Shown piece after piece: positions 1 through 8,700 of a stretch of DNA of 14,371 nucleotides; position 1 is the stretch's first letter; every line of letters begins with the position of its first letter. Source of the DNA: Candidatus Sulfopaludibacter sp. SbA3 (GTDB lineage Bacteria > Acidobacteriota > Terriglobia > Bryobacterales > Bryobacteraceae); assembly GCA_945900935.1 (NCBI GenBank), contig CAMDKT010000072.1, positions 1 through 14,371 of the forward strand, read 5' to 3'. Below the pieces are notes generated by a model. That model searched no databases. It saw nothing but the letters and a program-made list of their open reading frames with translations, and was not told the origin of the DNA. The translations under genes were made by a program, and so were the position numbers.

Positions 1-716
1 GACTCTCTGCGATTAGTAGATGCCGAATCCCAGCGAGGAGTCGTCCCCTCGCCTGAATTTCTCCGCGGCGATTTCGCACGCGCCACCGACTCCTTCGGCC
101 GGCCAATCCGCATCACGGACACGCTGAGCCGCGCTCCGTTTCCCAATAATCAAATCCCCGCAAGCCGTCTCGATCCGGTAGCGGCCAAACTCGGCAGCTA
201 TTTCCCGATTTCGAACTTGACCGCTGGTGGCCCATATAACTACGTCGCCCAGGGCGACGGCACCAACGAGTTCAACAATTTCGGCGTCAAAGTGGATCAC
301 AACGCCAGTGCGAAAGACCGCTTCACGGTGAGCACATTCTGGCAACCAACGACAGTCTGGGACCCCGTCACTGCCGGCAAATCCCCACTGCCTTTTTTCG
401 GCGGCGCCAACCGCACGCTGAACCTCCTGACCTATGTGAAGTACCTCCGGACAATCACCCCGGCAATGTTCCTGGAGACCAGCGCTAACTTCTCCCGCAG
501 AACCAATCGCGAAGTATGGCCTCACAGCGGGGAGAAGGACTGGGCAAAGGAGTCCGGCTTCGTCGGAGGAATCACAAACCCGGTTGCCGCCGGGCTGCCG
601 TTCCTGACCATTACCGGGTACATCCCCTTGGGCGCCAACAACACGATCCCGAAAATCTGGGCGTTCAATAACTATCAATATGCCGGCAGTTTGACTTGGA
701 TCAAGGGTATGCACTC
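1..716 (+). pseudogene. TonB-dependent receptor (Oar-like), first part of an IS-interrupted gene
   Basis: The frame is open from base 1, so the true start, signal peptide, carboxypeptidase-regulatory domain and most of the plug lie left of the window. What is visible is the first part of the outer-membrane beta-barrel. It includes a segment reading FGVKVDHNASAKDRFTVS, the usual form of the R/K-V-D-H-x-x-S-x-K-D-R strand of Oar-like receptors, and a long aromatic-rich stretch. Homology runs to WIKGMHS. The frame then enters the IS110 element and stops at 736-738 after a few IS-encoded codons. The other half resumes at 2252 in the matching phase. In the intact state this was an outer-membrane receptor for import of a large substrate, probably a glycan or siderophore; the substrate is unknown. 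It is almost certainly non-functional now, because the barrel is cut. Confidence 0.85.
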
Positions 717-725
717 TGTTGAAAA

Positions 726-1997
726 TCATCCCGGCTGACCGAGGGTCGGCGCTTGGGGAATAACGGCTGTAAGTGTCACTTGGTATCCGAGTTTGCGTAA
801 GGCTTGCGTGAGTTTTTGAGCGCGGCGCTTCTTTGCTTGCGGGGTCGTTTCGTTTCCCTGCTCGATGTAGGTGATTCCGTCGTGGAGGATCTTCCAAACC
901 AAGCGGCACAGCCGGTGGGCGACGGCCCAGATCGCCCCATTGTAGCCGAGGCGGGGCTTGAGCCTATGGAACACATTCTGGAAGTGACAACCCTTTTTCT
1001 TGATGGCCGCCTGCGCCGCCTGAGTAAGGATCCGTCGTAGAAACTGGTTCCCCTTTGGAGATCGGGAACTGTTGTTGTGTTCGGCGCTCTCGTTGCTTCC
1101 CGGAATGGTCCCCACCCAGGAGGCGAACTGCCCCGCCGAGGGAAACGCTTTGGCGTCCACGCCCACTTCGGCGATAATCTGTTGCGCCGAGTCCACTCCT
1201 AGTCCTGGTGTTTCGGCCAACCGGATAACCGCCGCTTGGTGCTTCTTCAGCGTATCGGCCACGAGCTGATTGAGTTTGTCGATCTGGCGGTCCAGCAACT
1301 GCAGCCGTTCCAGATACAGCTTCAGAATCTCCAAATGCATCGGCTCGGGTCGTCCCGTGAGCGCATCCACGAGTTCCGCCTTAGTGCACTTCAGCCGGTC
1401 GTCGCCCAGTTCGGCCAGCTTCACTGGATCGGTCTGTCCCTCCGCCAGCGCCGCCAGTATCCGCCGGCCGCTGGCTCCCAACAGATCGCTGATCACACTG
1501 GATAACTTAATCCGCGCTTCTTCCAGCAGCGCTTCCAGTTGATTCTGCAGCCGCACACGGTCGCGCACCAGTTGCAGTTTGCTGCGCGTCATTGTCCGCC
1601 AAACGCGCTGCTCGGCATCCGGCACGAAACTTAATGTAAGCTCCTTGGCCACCAAACGCCGCGCCAGCCGCTTGGCGTCGCCAAAGTCGTTCTTCCGCCC
1701 TTTCGGGGCTTTGTTGGAAAACGCCTGCGCCAGATGTAACTGCTTGAAGTGCGGCTCCAGGTCCATCCATATCGGCTTCCAGTACTGCGCCGTGGACTCC
1801 ATAACTACCTGTTCGGCGCCGCGCTCCTGGAGCCAGGCCACTACATGGGCCCGCTCGCTGGCTCCGCTACCGAATCGTCTCCCTTCGTACTCGATCCGTT
1901 GGTCCGTACCGCCCTCGACGACCGTCTCGGACACAGTCGCCACCACCACTATCAAAACCTTCTTGTGTATATCGATTGCTCCCACTTTTTGAGACAT
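726..1997 (-). CDS. IS110-family transposase (RuvC-like DEDD plus Transposase_20 domain)
   Basis: A protein of 423 aa, normal for IS110 recombinases. The N-terminal RuvC-like domain shows the acidic residues D9 (GAIDIHKK), E67 (VVMESTAQYW), D104 and D107 (KNDFGDAKRLAR). A helical coiled region lies at about 130-250. The C-terminal Transposase_20 domain at about 258-345 begins ETPGLGVDSAQ and has a serine-rich segment at 301-313, where the nucleophilic Ser of this family is expected. In this family the two domains form a composite active site that recombines DNA guided by a bridge RNA. The start is ATG 1997. An in-frame ATG at 2006 would add three residues, and neither has a well-spaced Shine-Dalgarno. 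The open frame continues upstream to 2423, but that part is non-coding IS sequence and host DNA. The lack of frame damage suggests a recent arrival. Confidence 0.93.
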   Translation of the reverse strand: MSQKVGAIDIHKKVLIVVVATVSETVVEGGTDQRIEYEGRRFGSGASERAHVVAWLQERGAEQVVMESTAQYWKPIWMDLEPHFKQLHLAQAFSNKAPKGRKNDFGDAKRLARRLVAKELTLSFVPDAEQRVWRTMTRSKLQLVRDRVRLQNQLEALLEEARIKLSSVISDLLGASGRRILAALAEGQTDPVKLAELGDDRLKCTKAELVDALTGRPEPMHLEILKLYLERLQLLDRQIDKLNQLVADTLKKHQAAVIRLAETPGLGVDSAQQIIAEVGVDAKAFPSAGQFASWVGTIPGSNESAEHNNSSRSPKGNQFLRRILTQAAQAAIKKKGCHFQNVFHRLKPRLGYNGAIWAVAHRLCRLVWKILHDGITYIEQGNETTPQAKKRRAQKLTQALRKLGYQVTLTAVIPQAPTLGQPG

Positions 1998-2251
1998 ACT
2001 CCTCATTTCTGCGAGGAAGTGGCAGAACACGCGATTAGAAAAACAACACACTGTTACGCGCTTACGGCCCTCCGCGAAGAAGGCCGACGTCGCAAAGATT
2101 GGTTCAAAACGCGCGTTCCGGATCATTCTCCCTAACGGCTTCAACATATCCAGAGTGCTTCCGACCTCTCCCATTCCTCGCGCTTGGTAGGCTAACACCC
2201 CTTCGACCCCATTTTCATCACCATTGGTGGGCCGCAGGCCCATGGCCCCTC
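1998..2251 (-). ncRNA. Candidate bridge RNA region of the IS110 element
   Basis: This is the long non-coding end of the element, read in the transposase direction. Known IS110 elements such as IS621 express a bridge RNA of roughly 180 nt from this position; it has one internal loop pairing with the target and another with the donor. Two short segments match the present insertion site. The RNA would contain GCACTC (complement of 2153-2158) and, 19 nt further 3', AGGGAG (complement of 2128-2133). The pre-insertion target on the plus strand reads GCACTCCCTGAAG. The first segment is identical to its left half and the second is complementary to its right half, and they overlap on CTC, the crossover bases. 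RNA folding, ends and donor guides were not established. Confidence 0.5.
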
Positions 2252-3866
2252 CCTGAAGTTCGGCGCTGACTTCCTCCGCATGCAGTACTTCTCCCGAAAC
2301 TATGGCGACACCCGTGGCCGCGCGAACTTCCTCGGCCGGTTCACGGGCGACCCGATGGCCGATTTTGTTCTCGGGTGGGCCGATACCACGCGACGTCAAC
2401 TCGACGGATCGGGCCCTTATCATCTCGTCTCGAACTACTCCGCCTTCGTGCAGGATGACTTCAAGGTGACGCCGTCCCTCACGCTCAATCTCGGATTGCG
2501 CTACGACGTCATGAAGCCGCCGAAGGAAAAGTCGGGCGCCTGGGCCGTCTTTCTCCCTTCCCTTGGCAAAGTCGTCACCGCCGGCACCGGCAACCTATCG
2601 CAGTCCGAATTCGATCAGCGGATTTCGTCCGTCGGACTCGCGCCCTACGTCGTGAAGGCGTCCAGTGTCGGACTCCCCGCGACGATTACACAAACCGACT
2701 GGACCAATTTCGCCCCCAGGTTTGGCTTTGCCTGGCGCCCCTTCGGCACCGCGAAAACCGTCCTCCGCGGAGGGTACGGCATCTTCTACGGCACCAGTTC
2801 CTTGTATAGGCTGGACAACTATACCGACACCTATCCATTCACAATCACCGAAACGTACAGCCGCGTGACCACCGATCCTACGGCACTCACGCTGTCAAAT
2901 CCGTTCCCCGCGTCCCGTCGGGGATTTTCGGGCGTAAACGGTAGCTACGCCGAACAGACTGCCACCCCAAAAACCCAATACAACCAGTCCTGGAGCCTCG
3001 CAGTGGAGCGGGAGTTCGGACACGGGACCGTCGTCGAGGCAGCCTTCGCCGGATCGAAAGGCACTCATCTCCCCCGGCGCTACGATGTGAATCAGGCCGG
3101 GCGTGACGCTTCAAACCGCGCCCTACGTCCCTACCCATTCTTCGGCGGAATTGAAATGATCAGCGACGGTTCGAATTCCATCTACAACTCCGGCCAACTC
3201 ACGCTCCGCCGCCGCTTCTCGAAACACCTGTTCGTCCGCTCCACCTACACCTTCGCCAAGTCGATCGATGAAACCTCCAACACTGGCGGGTCCATCACCT
3301 ACAACTTCGGTCTCGCCCAGGACTCGCGCAACCTCAAGCTGGAACGCGGGCGCTCCGATTTTGATATCGGACATACCTTTGCCGGCAGTTTCATTTGGTC
3401 GCCGAAATTCTCCAGACGCCTGCTCGCCAAGGACTGGCAAGTATCGGAAACCAGCACGATCTCCACCGGTCCTCCATTCACGCCGCGCGTGGCTAACTTC
3501 AGCTACGTGAACGGCGAAGCCAGCCGCCCGGACCGGATCCGAACGGGTGCCCTGGATTCCCCTTCCGCCGAACGCTGGTTTGACCGGACGGCATTCATCC
3601 CGGTCCCCCTCGGCGCTTATCGCTTTGGCAACTCCGGACGAAACATCCTCGATGGGCCGGGCGCCATCATCATCAACACGTCCATCTCCCGCCGCTTCCG
3701 CTTCGGCGAAAGCCGCTCCGTCCAACTCCGCGTCGAGTCGTTCAACCTGCCCAACCATCCCAACTTCAACCTGCCGGAGAACAACGTCGACATCTCCACC
3801 GCGGGCGCAATCAGCCGGGCAAAGAACAACCGCAATCTGCAGATGGGTCTTCGTTTCGAATTCTGA
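2252..3866 (+). pseudogene. TonB-dependent receptor (Oar-like), C-terminal part of the IS-interrupted gene
   Basis: This continues the reading frame broken at 716: base 2252 completes the serine codon and CTG 2253 starts LKFGADFLR, a hallmark strand of this family. About 537 codons follow. They include YSAFVQDDFKVTPSLTLNLG (the conserved QDDWKV-type strand), FAPRFGFAWRPFG, a GGYGIFYG strand, YTFAKSIDETSN, and the family-typical ending QMGLRFEF with an aromatic terminal residue. The first methionine after the IS is at 2280, but it is internal to the barrel, so this is not an independent gene. Alone it cannot form a receptor because plug and signal peptide are missing. The amidohydrolase starts 44 bp downstream on the same strand. 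Confidence 0.88.
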
Positions 3867-3892
3867 TCCGAACGCGACGCGCCCTCGCTGGG

Positions 3893-3913
3893 CATATGAT
3901 AGTCAGTCATATG
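3893..3913. promoter_or_regulatory. 7-bp inverted repeat over the amidohydrolase start codon
   Basis: CATATGA at 3893-3899 and TCATATG at 3907-3913 are perfect inverted arms around a 7-nt loop. Both in-frame ATG candidates of the next gene (3896 and 3911) lie inside the arms, and no Shine-Dalgarno is visible upstream. The repeat could be an operator or an mRNA hairpin that covers the start. Function is inferred from position only. Confidence 0.35.
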
Positions 3914-5206
3914 CGACTGCTCTCTCTCCTCCTCCTCGCCTGCGGAGCCCTGTCCGCGCAGCCGGCCTTCGATCTTCTCCTCAAGGGCGGGCATCTCATC
4001 GACCCGAAAAATAAGATCAACGGCGCGAGCGACGTCGCCATCAAGGACGGCAAGATCGCCGCCATCGCCGAGTCCATTCCTCCCGCACAAGCTCGAAAAA
4101 CGATTCAGCTCAACGGACTCTATGTCGTGCCCGGTTTGATCGACCTCCATGCCCATGTCTTCTCCGGCACCCAGGGCAAAGGCCTCGCCGGCGGAGACTC
4201 CAGTATCCATCCCGATAGTTTCGCCCAGCGAGTCGGCGTCACGACCCTCGTCGACGCCGGTTCCTCCAGCCGTCAGAATTTCGCCGAGTTCCGCCGTACC
4301 ATCGTCGACAAGGCCAGAACGCGCGTCCTCGTTTTCCTGAACATCGGCGGCCAGGGACTGTCCGGTGACGCGAAAGAGCAGGATGTCGACAACATGGATG
4401 CAAAAGCCGCCGCGGACCTGGCCGTGGCGAACAAGGACGTCATCGTCGGCATCAAAGTAGCCCACTACACCGGGCCCGATTGGACGCCCGTCGAACGCGG
4501 CGTTCAGGCTGGCACTCTTGCCAACATCCCCGTCATGATCGACTTCGGCGCCTTCCGTCTGGAACGCAGGTTTCAGGATCTTGTCCTGAAAAAACTGCGC
4601 CCAGGCGACATCTATACCCACGCCTTCTACGCCCCGGTCCCGTACTTTGACAAAGCCGGCAAGCTCCTCCCCTACCTCCATGAAGCCCGCAAGCGCGGAG
4701 TGCTTTTCGACGTCGGTCACGGCGGCGCCGCCTTCGAATTCAAACAGGCCGCCCGCGCCGTCAAACAGGGCTTCCCTCCGGATACCATCTCCACAGATGT
4801 ACACTCCGGCAGCCTCAACGCTGGCATGAAGGACATGCTGAACGTCATGTCCAAGTTCCTCAACATGGGCCTGCCTCTCGACGACGTCATCTATCGCTCC
4901 ACCTGGAATGCCGCCCGTTCCATCAAGCGCGAAGAGCTCGGACATCTCTCCGGTGGCGCCGCTGCTGACATCGCCGTCCTGCGCCTCGAGCAGGGCGATT
5001 TCGGCTTCGTCGACTCCTGGGGCGCCGGTCTTCGCGGCACCCAACGAATCCTGAATGAGCTCACCCTCCGCGACGGCTTCGTCATCTACGATACAAACGG
5101 CCGCACGCGCGAAAACTGGGACAAACTCGGCGACTACCAGCCGCAGGGCGAGCCCTGGTGGGATCAAACGCGTTCCAGCGGACCGCTGCGGAATCGCCGC
5201 AAGTAA
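3911..5206 (+). CDS. Exported amidohydrolase / deacetylase-type metallohydrolase (EF_0837-like)
   Basis: 431 aa from ATG 3911, chosen because it puts the basic residue and hydrophobic core MRLLSLLLLACGALSA exactly at the N-terminus. ATG 3896 would add five residues. A signal peptidase I site after SA (residue 16) is likely, which places the enzyme in the periplasm; LLAC could also be a weak lipobox. The amidohydrolase TIM barrel shows the metal-binding HAH at 80-82 (PGLIDLHAHVF), K182 (GIKVAH, the usual carboxylated lysine), H237 (YTHAF), H270 (FDVGHG) and the catalytic aspartate D296 (STDVHSG). The small beta-sandwich is formed by both termini. The family is related to dihydroorotases and is often called amidohydrolase/deacetylase. 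Its substrate is not established, and an N-acyl amino sugar or cyclic amide is plausible. It precedes a SelA-like gene by 11 bp, a pairing known from EF_0837/EF_0838. Confidence 0.88.
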   Translation: MRLLSLLLLACGALSAQPAFDLLLKGGHLIDPKNKINGASDVAIKDGKIAAIAESIPPAQARKTIQLNGLYVVPGLIDLHAHVFSGTQGKGLAGGDSSIHPDSFAQRVGVTTLVDAGSSSRQNFAEFRRTIVDKARTRVLVFLNIGGQGLSGDAKEQDVDNMDAKAAADLAVANKDVIVGIKVAHYTGPDWTPVERGVQAGTLANIPVMIDFGAFRLERRFQDLVLKKLRPGDIYTHAFYAPVPYFDKAGKLLPYLHEARKRGVLFDVGHGGAAFEFKQAARAVKQGFPPDTISTDVHSGSLNAGMKDMLNVMSKFLNMGLPLDDVIYRSTWNAARSIKREELGHLSGGAAADIAVLRLEQGDFGFVDSWGAGLRGTQRILNELTLRDGFVIYDTNGRTRENWDKLGDYQPQGEPWWDQTRSSGPLRNRRK

Positions 5207-5217
5207 TCGGAGAACCC

Positions 5218-5559
5218 ATGGACAGCGAACTCTCCCGCCGCGCCCTCCTCGCCGTCACCGCCGCCGCCACAGCAACAACAACACCCGCAACACCCGCCCC
5301 CGAAGTCTACTCTCGCTTAGGCATCCGTCCCGTCATCAACGGCGTCGGCGTCGTCACCCGCCTCGGTGGCTCATTGATGCACCCCGAAGTCCTTAAAGCC
5401 ATGTCCGAAGCCGCCCGCTGCTTCGTCCCCCTCACCGAACTTCAATCCAAAGTCGGCGCCCGCATCGCTGAGCTATGGGGTGCCGAAGCCGCCATGGTCA
5501 CCAATGGCTGCGCCTCCGCCATCACCATGGGCACCGTTGCTTGCGTCGCCAACGGCGAG
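5218..5559 (+). pseudogene. SelA-like PLP-dependent enzyme, N-terminal fragment with Tat-type signal
   Basis: ATG 5218 has a GGAG Shine-Dalgarno at 5209-5212 and sits 11 bp after the amidohydrolase stop, so the two form an operon. The N-terminus reads SRRALLAVTAAATATTT, a twin-arginine-type signal. It is followed by the fold type I PLP enzyme start YSRLGIRPVINGVGVVTRLG and ELWGAEAAMVTNGCASAITM, typical of the SelA-related family (D-glucosaminate-6-phosphate ammonia-lyase type). Family members run to about 370-420 aa. Here homology ends after about 114 codons at VACVANGE. The catalytic-lysine half is missing, so the product cannot be active. The frame runs on to 5898 through the antisense of the fucosidase fragment and the receptor tail, which is not real coding sequence. 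Confidence 0.82.
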
Positions 5560-5563
5560 CCAT
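5555..5563. other. Rearrangement junction joining two gene 5' fragments tail to tail
   Basis: Left of here, SelA-like homology runs rightwards to VACVANGE. Right of here, fucosidase-like homology on the opposite strand runs leftwards to KLDTDQW. The two homologies meet within a few bases at about 5560, with no mobile element between them. Each gene has lost its 3' two thirds. An inversion with one breakpoint in each gene, or a deletion between convergent genes, would produce this; an assembly join is the other option. Confidence 0.65.
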
Positions 5564-5778
5564 TGATCGGTATCGAGCTTGGCGGGCTGGTAGAGATTGG
5601 GATCGAAGGCCTGTTTATAGGGCTTCCAGCCGCCCGGGGCGAAGACCGGCATGTCGAAATGGAAGACGACGCCGACCTCGTAGTCCTGCCATTTCCGTTG
5701 GGCAGCGGTGGGATGGGGGAGCGCCGGAGAGGCGGCGAACGCCGAACCGGCCGCGGCAAGCCATTGGCGGCGATTCAT
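5560..5778 (-). pseudogene. Alpha-L-fucosidase-like glycosidase, N-terminal fragment with Tat-type signal
   Basis: ATG 5778 starts MNRRQWLAAAGSAFAASPAL, a twin-arginine-type export signal with a cleavage region near residue 20-25. The mature start RKWQDYEVGVVFHFDMPVF and the segment FDPNLYQPAKLDTDQW match the N-terminus of GH29-like alpha-L-fucosidases, in which the W/F-F-x-H-x-G/D strand and the x-x-D-x-x-Q-W helix are conserved. Only about 73 residues remain of a usual 400-500; catalytic residues are absent. The start lies 4 bp after the TonB receptor stop with AGGA just ahead of it, so it was translated as the next gene of that operon. This makes a glycan uptake plus degradation locus likely. 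The assignment rests on motif recognition, and a related putative glycoside hydrolase family is possible. Confidence 0.7.
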
Positions 5779-5782
5779 ATTC

Positions 5783-8700
5783 CTAAAAAATTACCTTCAA
5801 AGCGAACTGAACAACGCGGCCCGGACTCGCGCCGCTTATCTGGCCGAACTGGACGTTACCCTGCGTGGTGCCAGGATTCGCCAGACGGGTGGCGTTAAAG
5901 GCGTTGAACAGATCGGCGCGGAACTGGAGGCGGAGGGATTCACCATGAAGCGGGAAGTTCTTGAAGAGCGATAGATCTTCGTTGTGGAAGTTGGGGCCGC
6001 GTAGGATGTTCTTGCCGGCGGTGCCGTAGTTGAAACCGGCGGGCAGAGCGAAGGCGGCAGTGTTAAACCAGCGCTGACGGTTGGGTGTGTCGATGGCAAT
6101 GTCGCCGACCAGATCGGGGCGAGGCTGGACGCCGCCGCCGACGTTGGTCTGCGCCGCGTTGGAGAGGGCGGGTGTGAGGGCGCGTCCGGTTTGCAGGTTG
6201 ACGATGCCGGAAACCTGCCAGCCCCCGGCCAGTTGGCTAAGGACGGCATTATCGATGGCGACCGTTTTGCCTTTGCCGATGGGGAGTTCGTAAACAAAGC
6301 TGGAAGAGAAGATGTGGCGGAGATCAAAATCGGCGACACCGTGATCCATGCCGTATTTGAAAGGTTCCGGGTAGTAGGGCTGGGTGATGTGGCAGCCTTC
6401 GGCGCCGATGTATCCGGAGCAGGCGAGATCAGTCGCCTTGGACCAGGTGTAGCTTACGAGGAACGCGAGACCCTTGGAGAAGCGCTGCTCGCCTTTGAGT
6501 TGAAGCGAGTGGTAGTCCGAGTAGCCGTCGCTGCGGTCCGTACGGAACGCGCCCATGAGAGGAAAGGGCCGGGGCTTGGTGTTAAACGCGCCGGGACCGT
6601 TCTGATAGGACTGATTAATCACGCCGCAGCATTCAAGTTTCCGGCCGGCGGAGCCGACGTAGGTGGCGGAGACGACCAGATGGTCAGAGAACTGTTGTTC
6701 CAGGGCGAGGTTCCACTGGTGCACGAAGGGGATGGGATAGTGGGGGTTGATGTGTGACCCGGTGGGATAGACCGGATTGCCGTTATCAAAGAACGGATTG
6801 GGGCGGAACGGGCTGGTGGCCATGCCGACGAATGGATTAACGAGAGTGCGATCGGGGACGTTAAGATTGAGCGGCGGCGTGCTTTGGAATTCTGAGCGTG
6901 GCCAACTGACACGTGGGCCCTGGACCCACTGCCAGCGCCCGGCGACGAGATCATACGACATGGTGTAACCGCCGCGGAGTATGGTGCGAGGGCGGACAGC
7001 ATAAGCGAAACCAAGGCGGGGACCGAAGTTGTTCCAGTCCGGATCGAAGATGCCGGGGCGAACGTTTGGCCCCTGGAAGGCGACGCCCGGGATATTGACA
7101 GGAGCGGTGAGGAGCCAGCCGCCGCCACGAGGGTCGAAACTGCCCAACACGCCATCGGTCTTGAAGGCGCGGGCAAAGTCCCAGCGAAGTCCGAGCGTGA
7201 CGCTCAGTTTGCGATTGAAGCGGATGGTGTCCTGAAGATAGATGCCATCGAAGGCGCCGTCGACATCGATGAGCGGATTGCCGATGGCGCGGCCGGCGGC
7301 GCTGGGGACGCCGAGCAGGAAGCTGGCGAAGGAGTCGCCGGTGGCGGCCGGAGCGGCGAGGTTCTGGGTTTGGAGTTGGTTGAAGCTGAGGGTGGGATTG
7401 ATGCCGCCCGTGAAACTGCTGAAGTAGTTGAGCGAGTAGCCGGCTTTAAAGGTATGGCGGCCGAGGATGAGTTGATAATCGAGGCTGCCGGTGTGAGCAT
7501 TGACCTCTTCGGGTTGATAGTTCTGGCCGACGTAGTTGCTGTAGCCGGTCATGCCGATGGAGGGGAAGAGGGAGATGGCGGGGTCGTTCAGAGGGAAGCC
7601 GGTCACGTTGTCCCAGCCGGAGGCTTTATAGAAATCGGCGAAGACAGCGGAGGCGCTGGCCTGGAAGGTGCGGGCAAATCCGTAGCGGGCGGTGATGAGG
7701 GAGGTGGCTGAGAGGCTGGAGTTCCATTCAAGCGAGAGATTGCGGGGGCCGCTGTTGGAGCCGCTGATGGGATTGTTGAGCACCGGAACGGCGCTTCCGC
7801 TCGTGTTGTCTGCCTGGAGCCAGCGGGCGGAGACGCGGTTAGCAGAGTTGAAGGAGTGATCGAGCTTGGCGAGGATGGTGTCGGTATCGTTGCGGCTGGA
7901 GGCGCCATTTAGAAAATTGTTGACGTTGCCGGGGAGAGCGAAGTTAGGGAGCGGAAGAAGATCCTTGGCGTAGAGTGCGGCGGTGGGGTTGATGCGGGAG
8001 GCGGGGATGCGATTTCCAGCAAAAGGATCGCGAAGGAATTGGTTGGCGTTGGCGGGGTTGGCGCGGGTGGTGGCGGGGTCGAAGACGGCGTTGAAACCAG
8101 TGAAATCACCAGTACGTTGATTGGGCGTGGGGAGCAGGCCCAGGCCGCTGGCGGCCTGCCGGCGGCGGAAGCCCTCGTAACTGGCGAAGAAAAAGGTCTT
8201 ACCGCGGCCGTTGTAGATTTTGGGGAGAACGACCGGACCGCCAAGGCTAAAGCCGAACTGGTTCTGACGGAAGACGGGAATGGAGGGCTGGAAGGTGTTG
8301 CGGGCGTCAAGGACGTTGTTGCGAAGGTAGTTGTAAGCGGTGCCGTGGAGTTTATCGGTGCCGGACTTGGTTACGAGATTGATGAAGCCACCGGAGCCGC
8401 CGCCGAGTTCGGCGTCGGCGTTGACCGATTGAACGCGGAATTCCTGGATGGCGTCGACGGGCGGGGAGAGGACTACGTTGCCGAACGTGAGGCGAGAGAT
8501 GGAGACGCCGTCGGCGACGTAGGAATTGTCGCGATTGCGCTGGCCCTGGATGGAAGGGCCGGCGCCGCTTTGGGAGGTGTCAACGGTGGAGACACCGGGG
8601 GTAAGGCCGATGAGTTGGGTGAAGTTGCGGCCGTTGAGCGGGAGGTCGAAAATGGCGCGCGTTTCGATGACGGTGCCGACGGTGGAGTTAGTGGCGTTGA

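Larger units (their letters stand above)
717..2251 (-). mobile_element. IS110-family insertion sequence, complete, inside a TonB receptor gene
   Basis: A 1535-bp insertion whose limits are set by the host gene: joining base 716 to base 2252 gives H-S-L-K-F in one uninterrupted frame. The trinucleotide CTC occurs at 714-716 and again at 2249-2251, so the boundary is uncertain by up to 3 bp. There are no long terminal inverted repeats, as expected for IS110. One transposase gene runs leftwards. About 9 bp separate its stop from the left edge, while 254 bp lie upstream of its start. That layout, with the long non-coding segment upstream of the transposase, fits the IS110 group rather than the IS1111 group, where the long segment is downstream. 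The element looks intact and may be active. Confidence 0.9.

Noticed and set aside
13..909. 298-codon minus-strand frame
   Set aside because: It is the shadow of the receptor fragment and of the IS110 transposase end, and it crosses the IS boundary.
2040..2075. Donor-loop guides of the bridge RNA (AACAG and GGAGGGCC segments)
   Set aside because: AACAG fits one element edge, but the other segment has the wrong strand relation. The matches are too short to claim.
1998..2423. Longer N-terminus for the IS110 transposase
   Set aside because: The extension has no IS110 homology and begins outside the element, inside the receptor gene.
3617..5167. 516-codon open frame on the minus strand opposite the amidohydrolase
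   Set aside because: It is antisense to a gene with complete active-site motifs. Its composition is acidic and low in complexity, as expected from a mirrored high-GC frame, and it crosses the end of the receptor gene.
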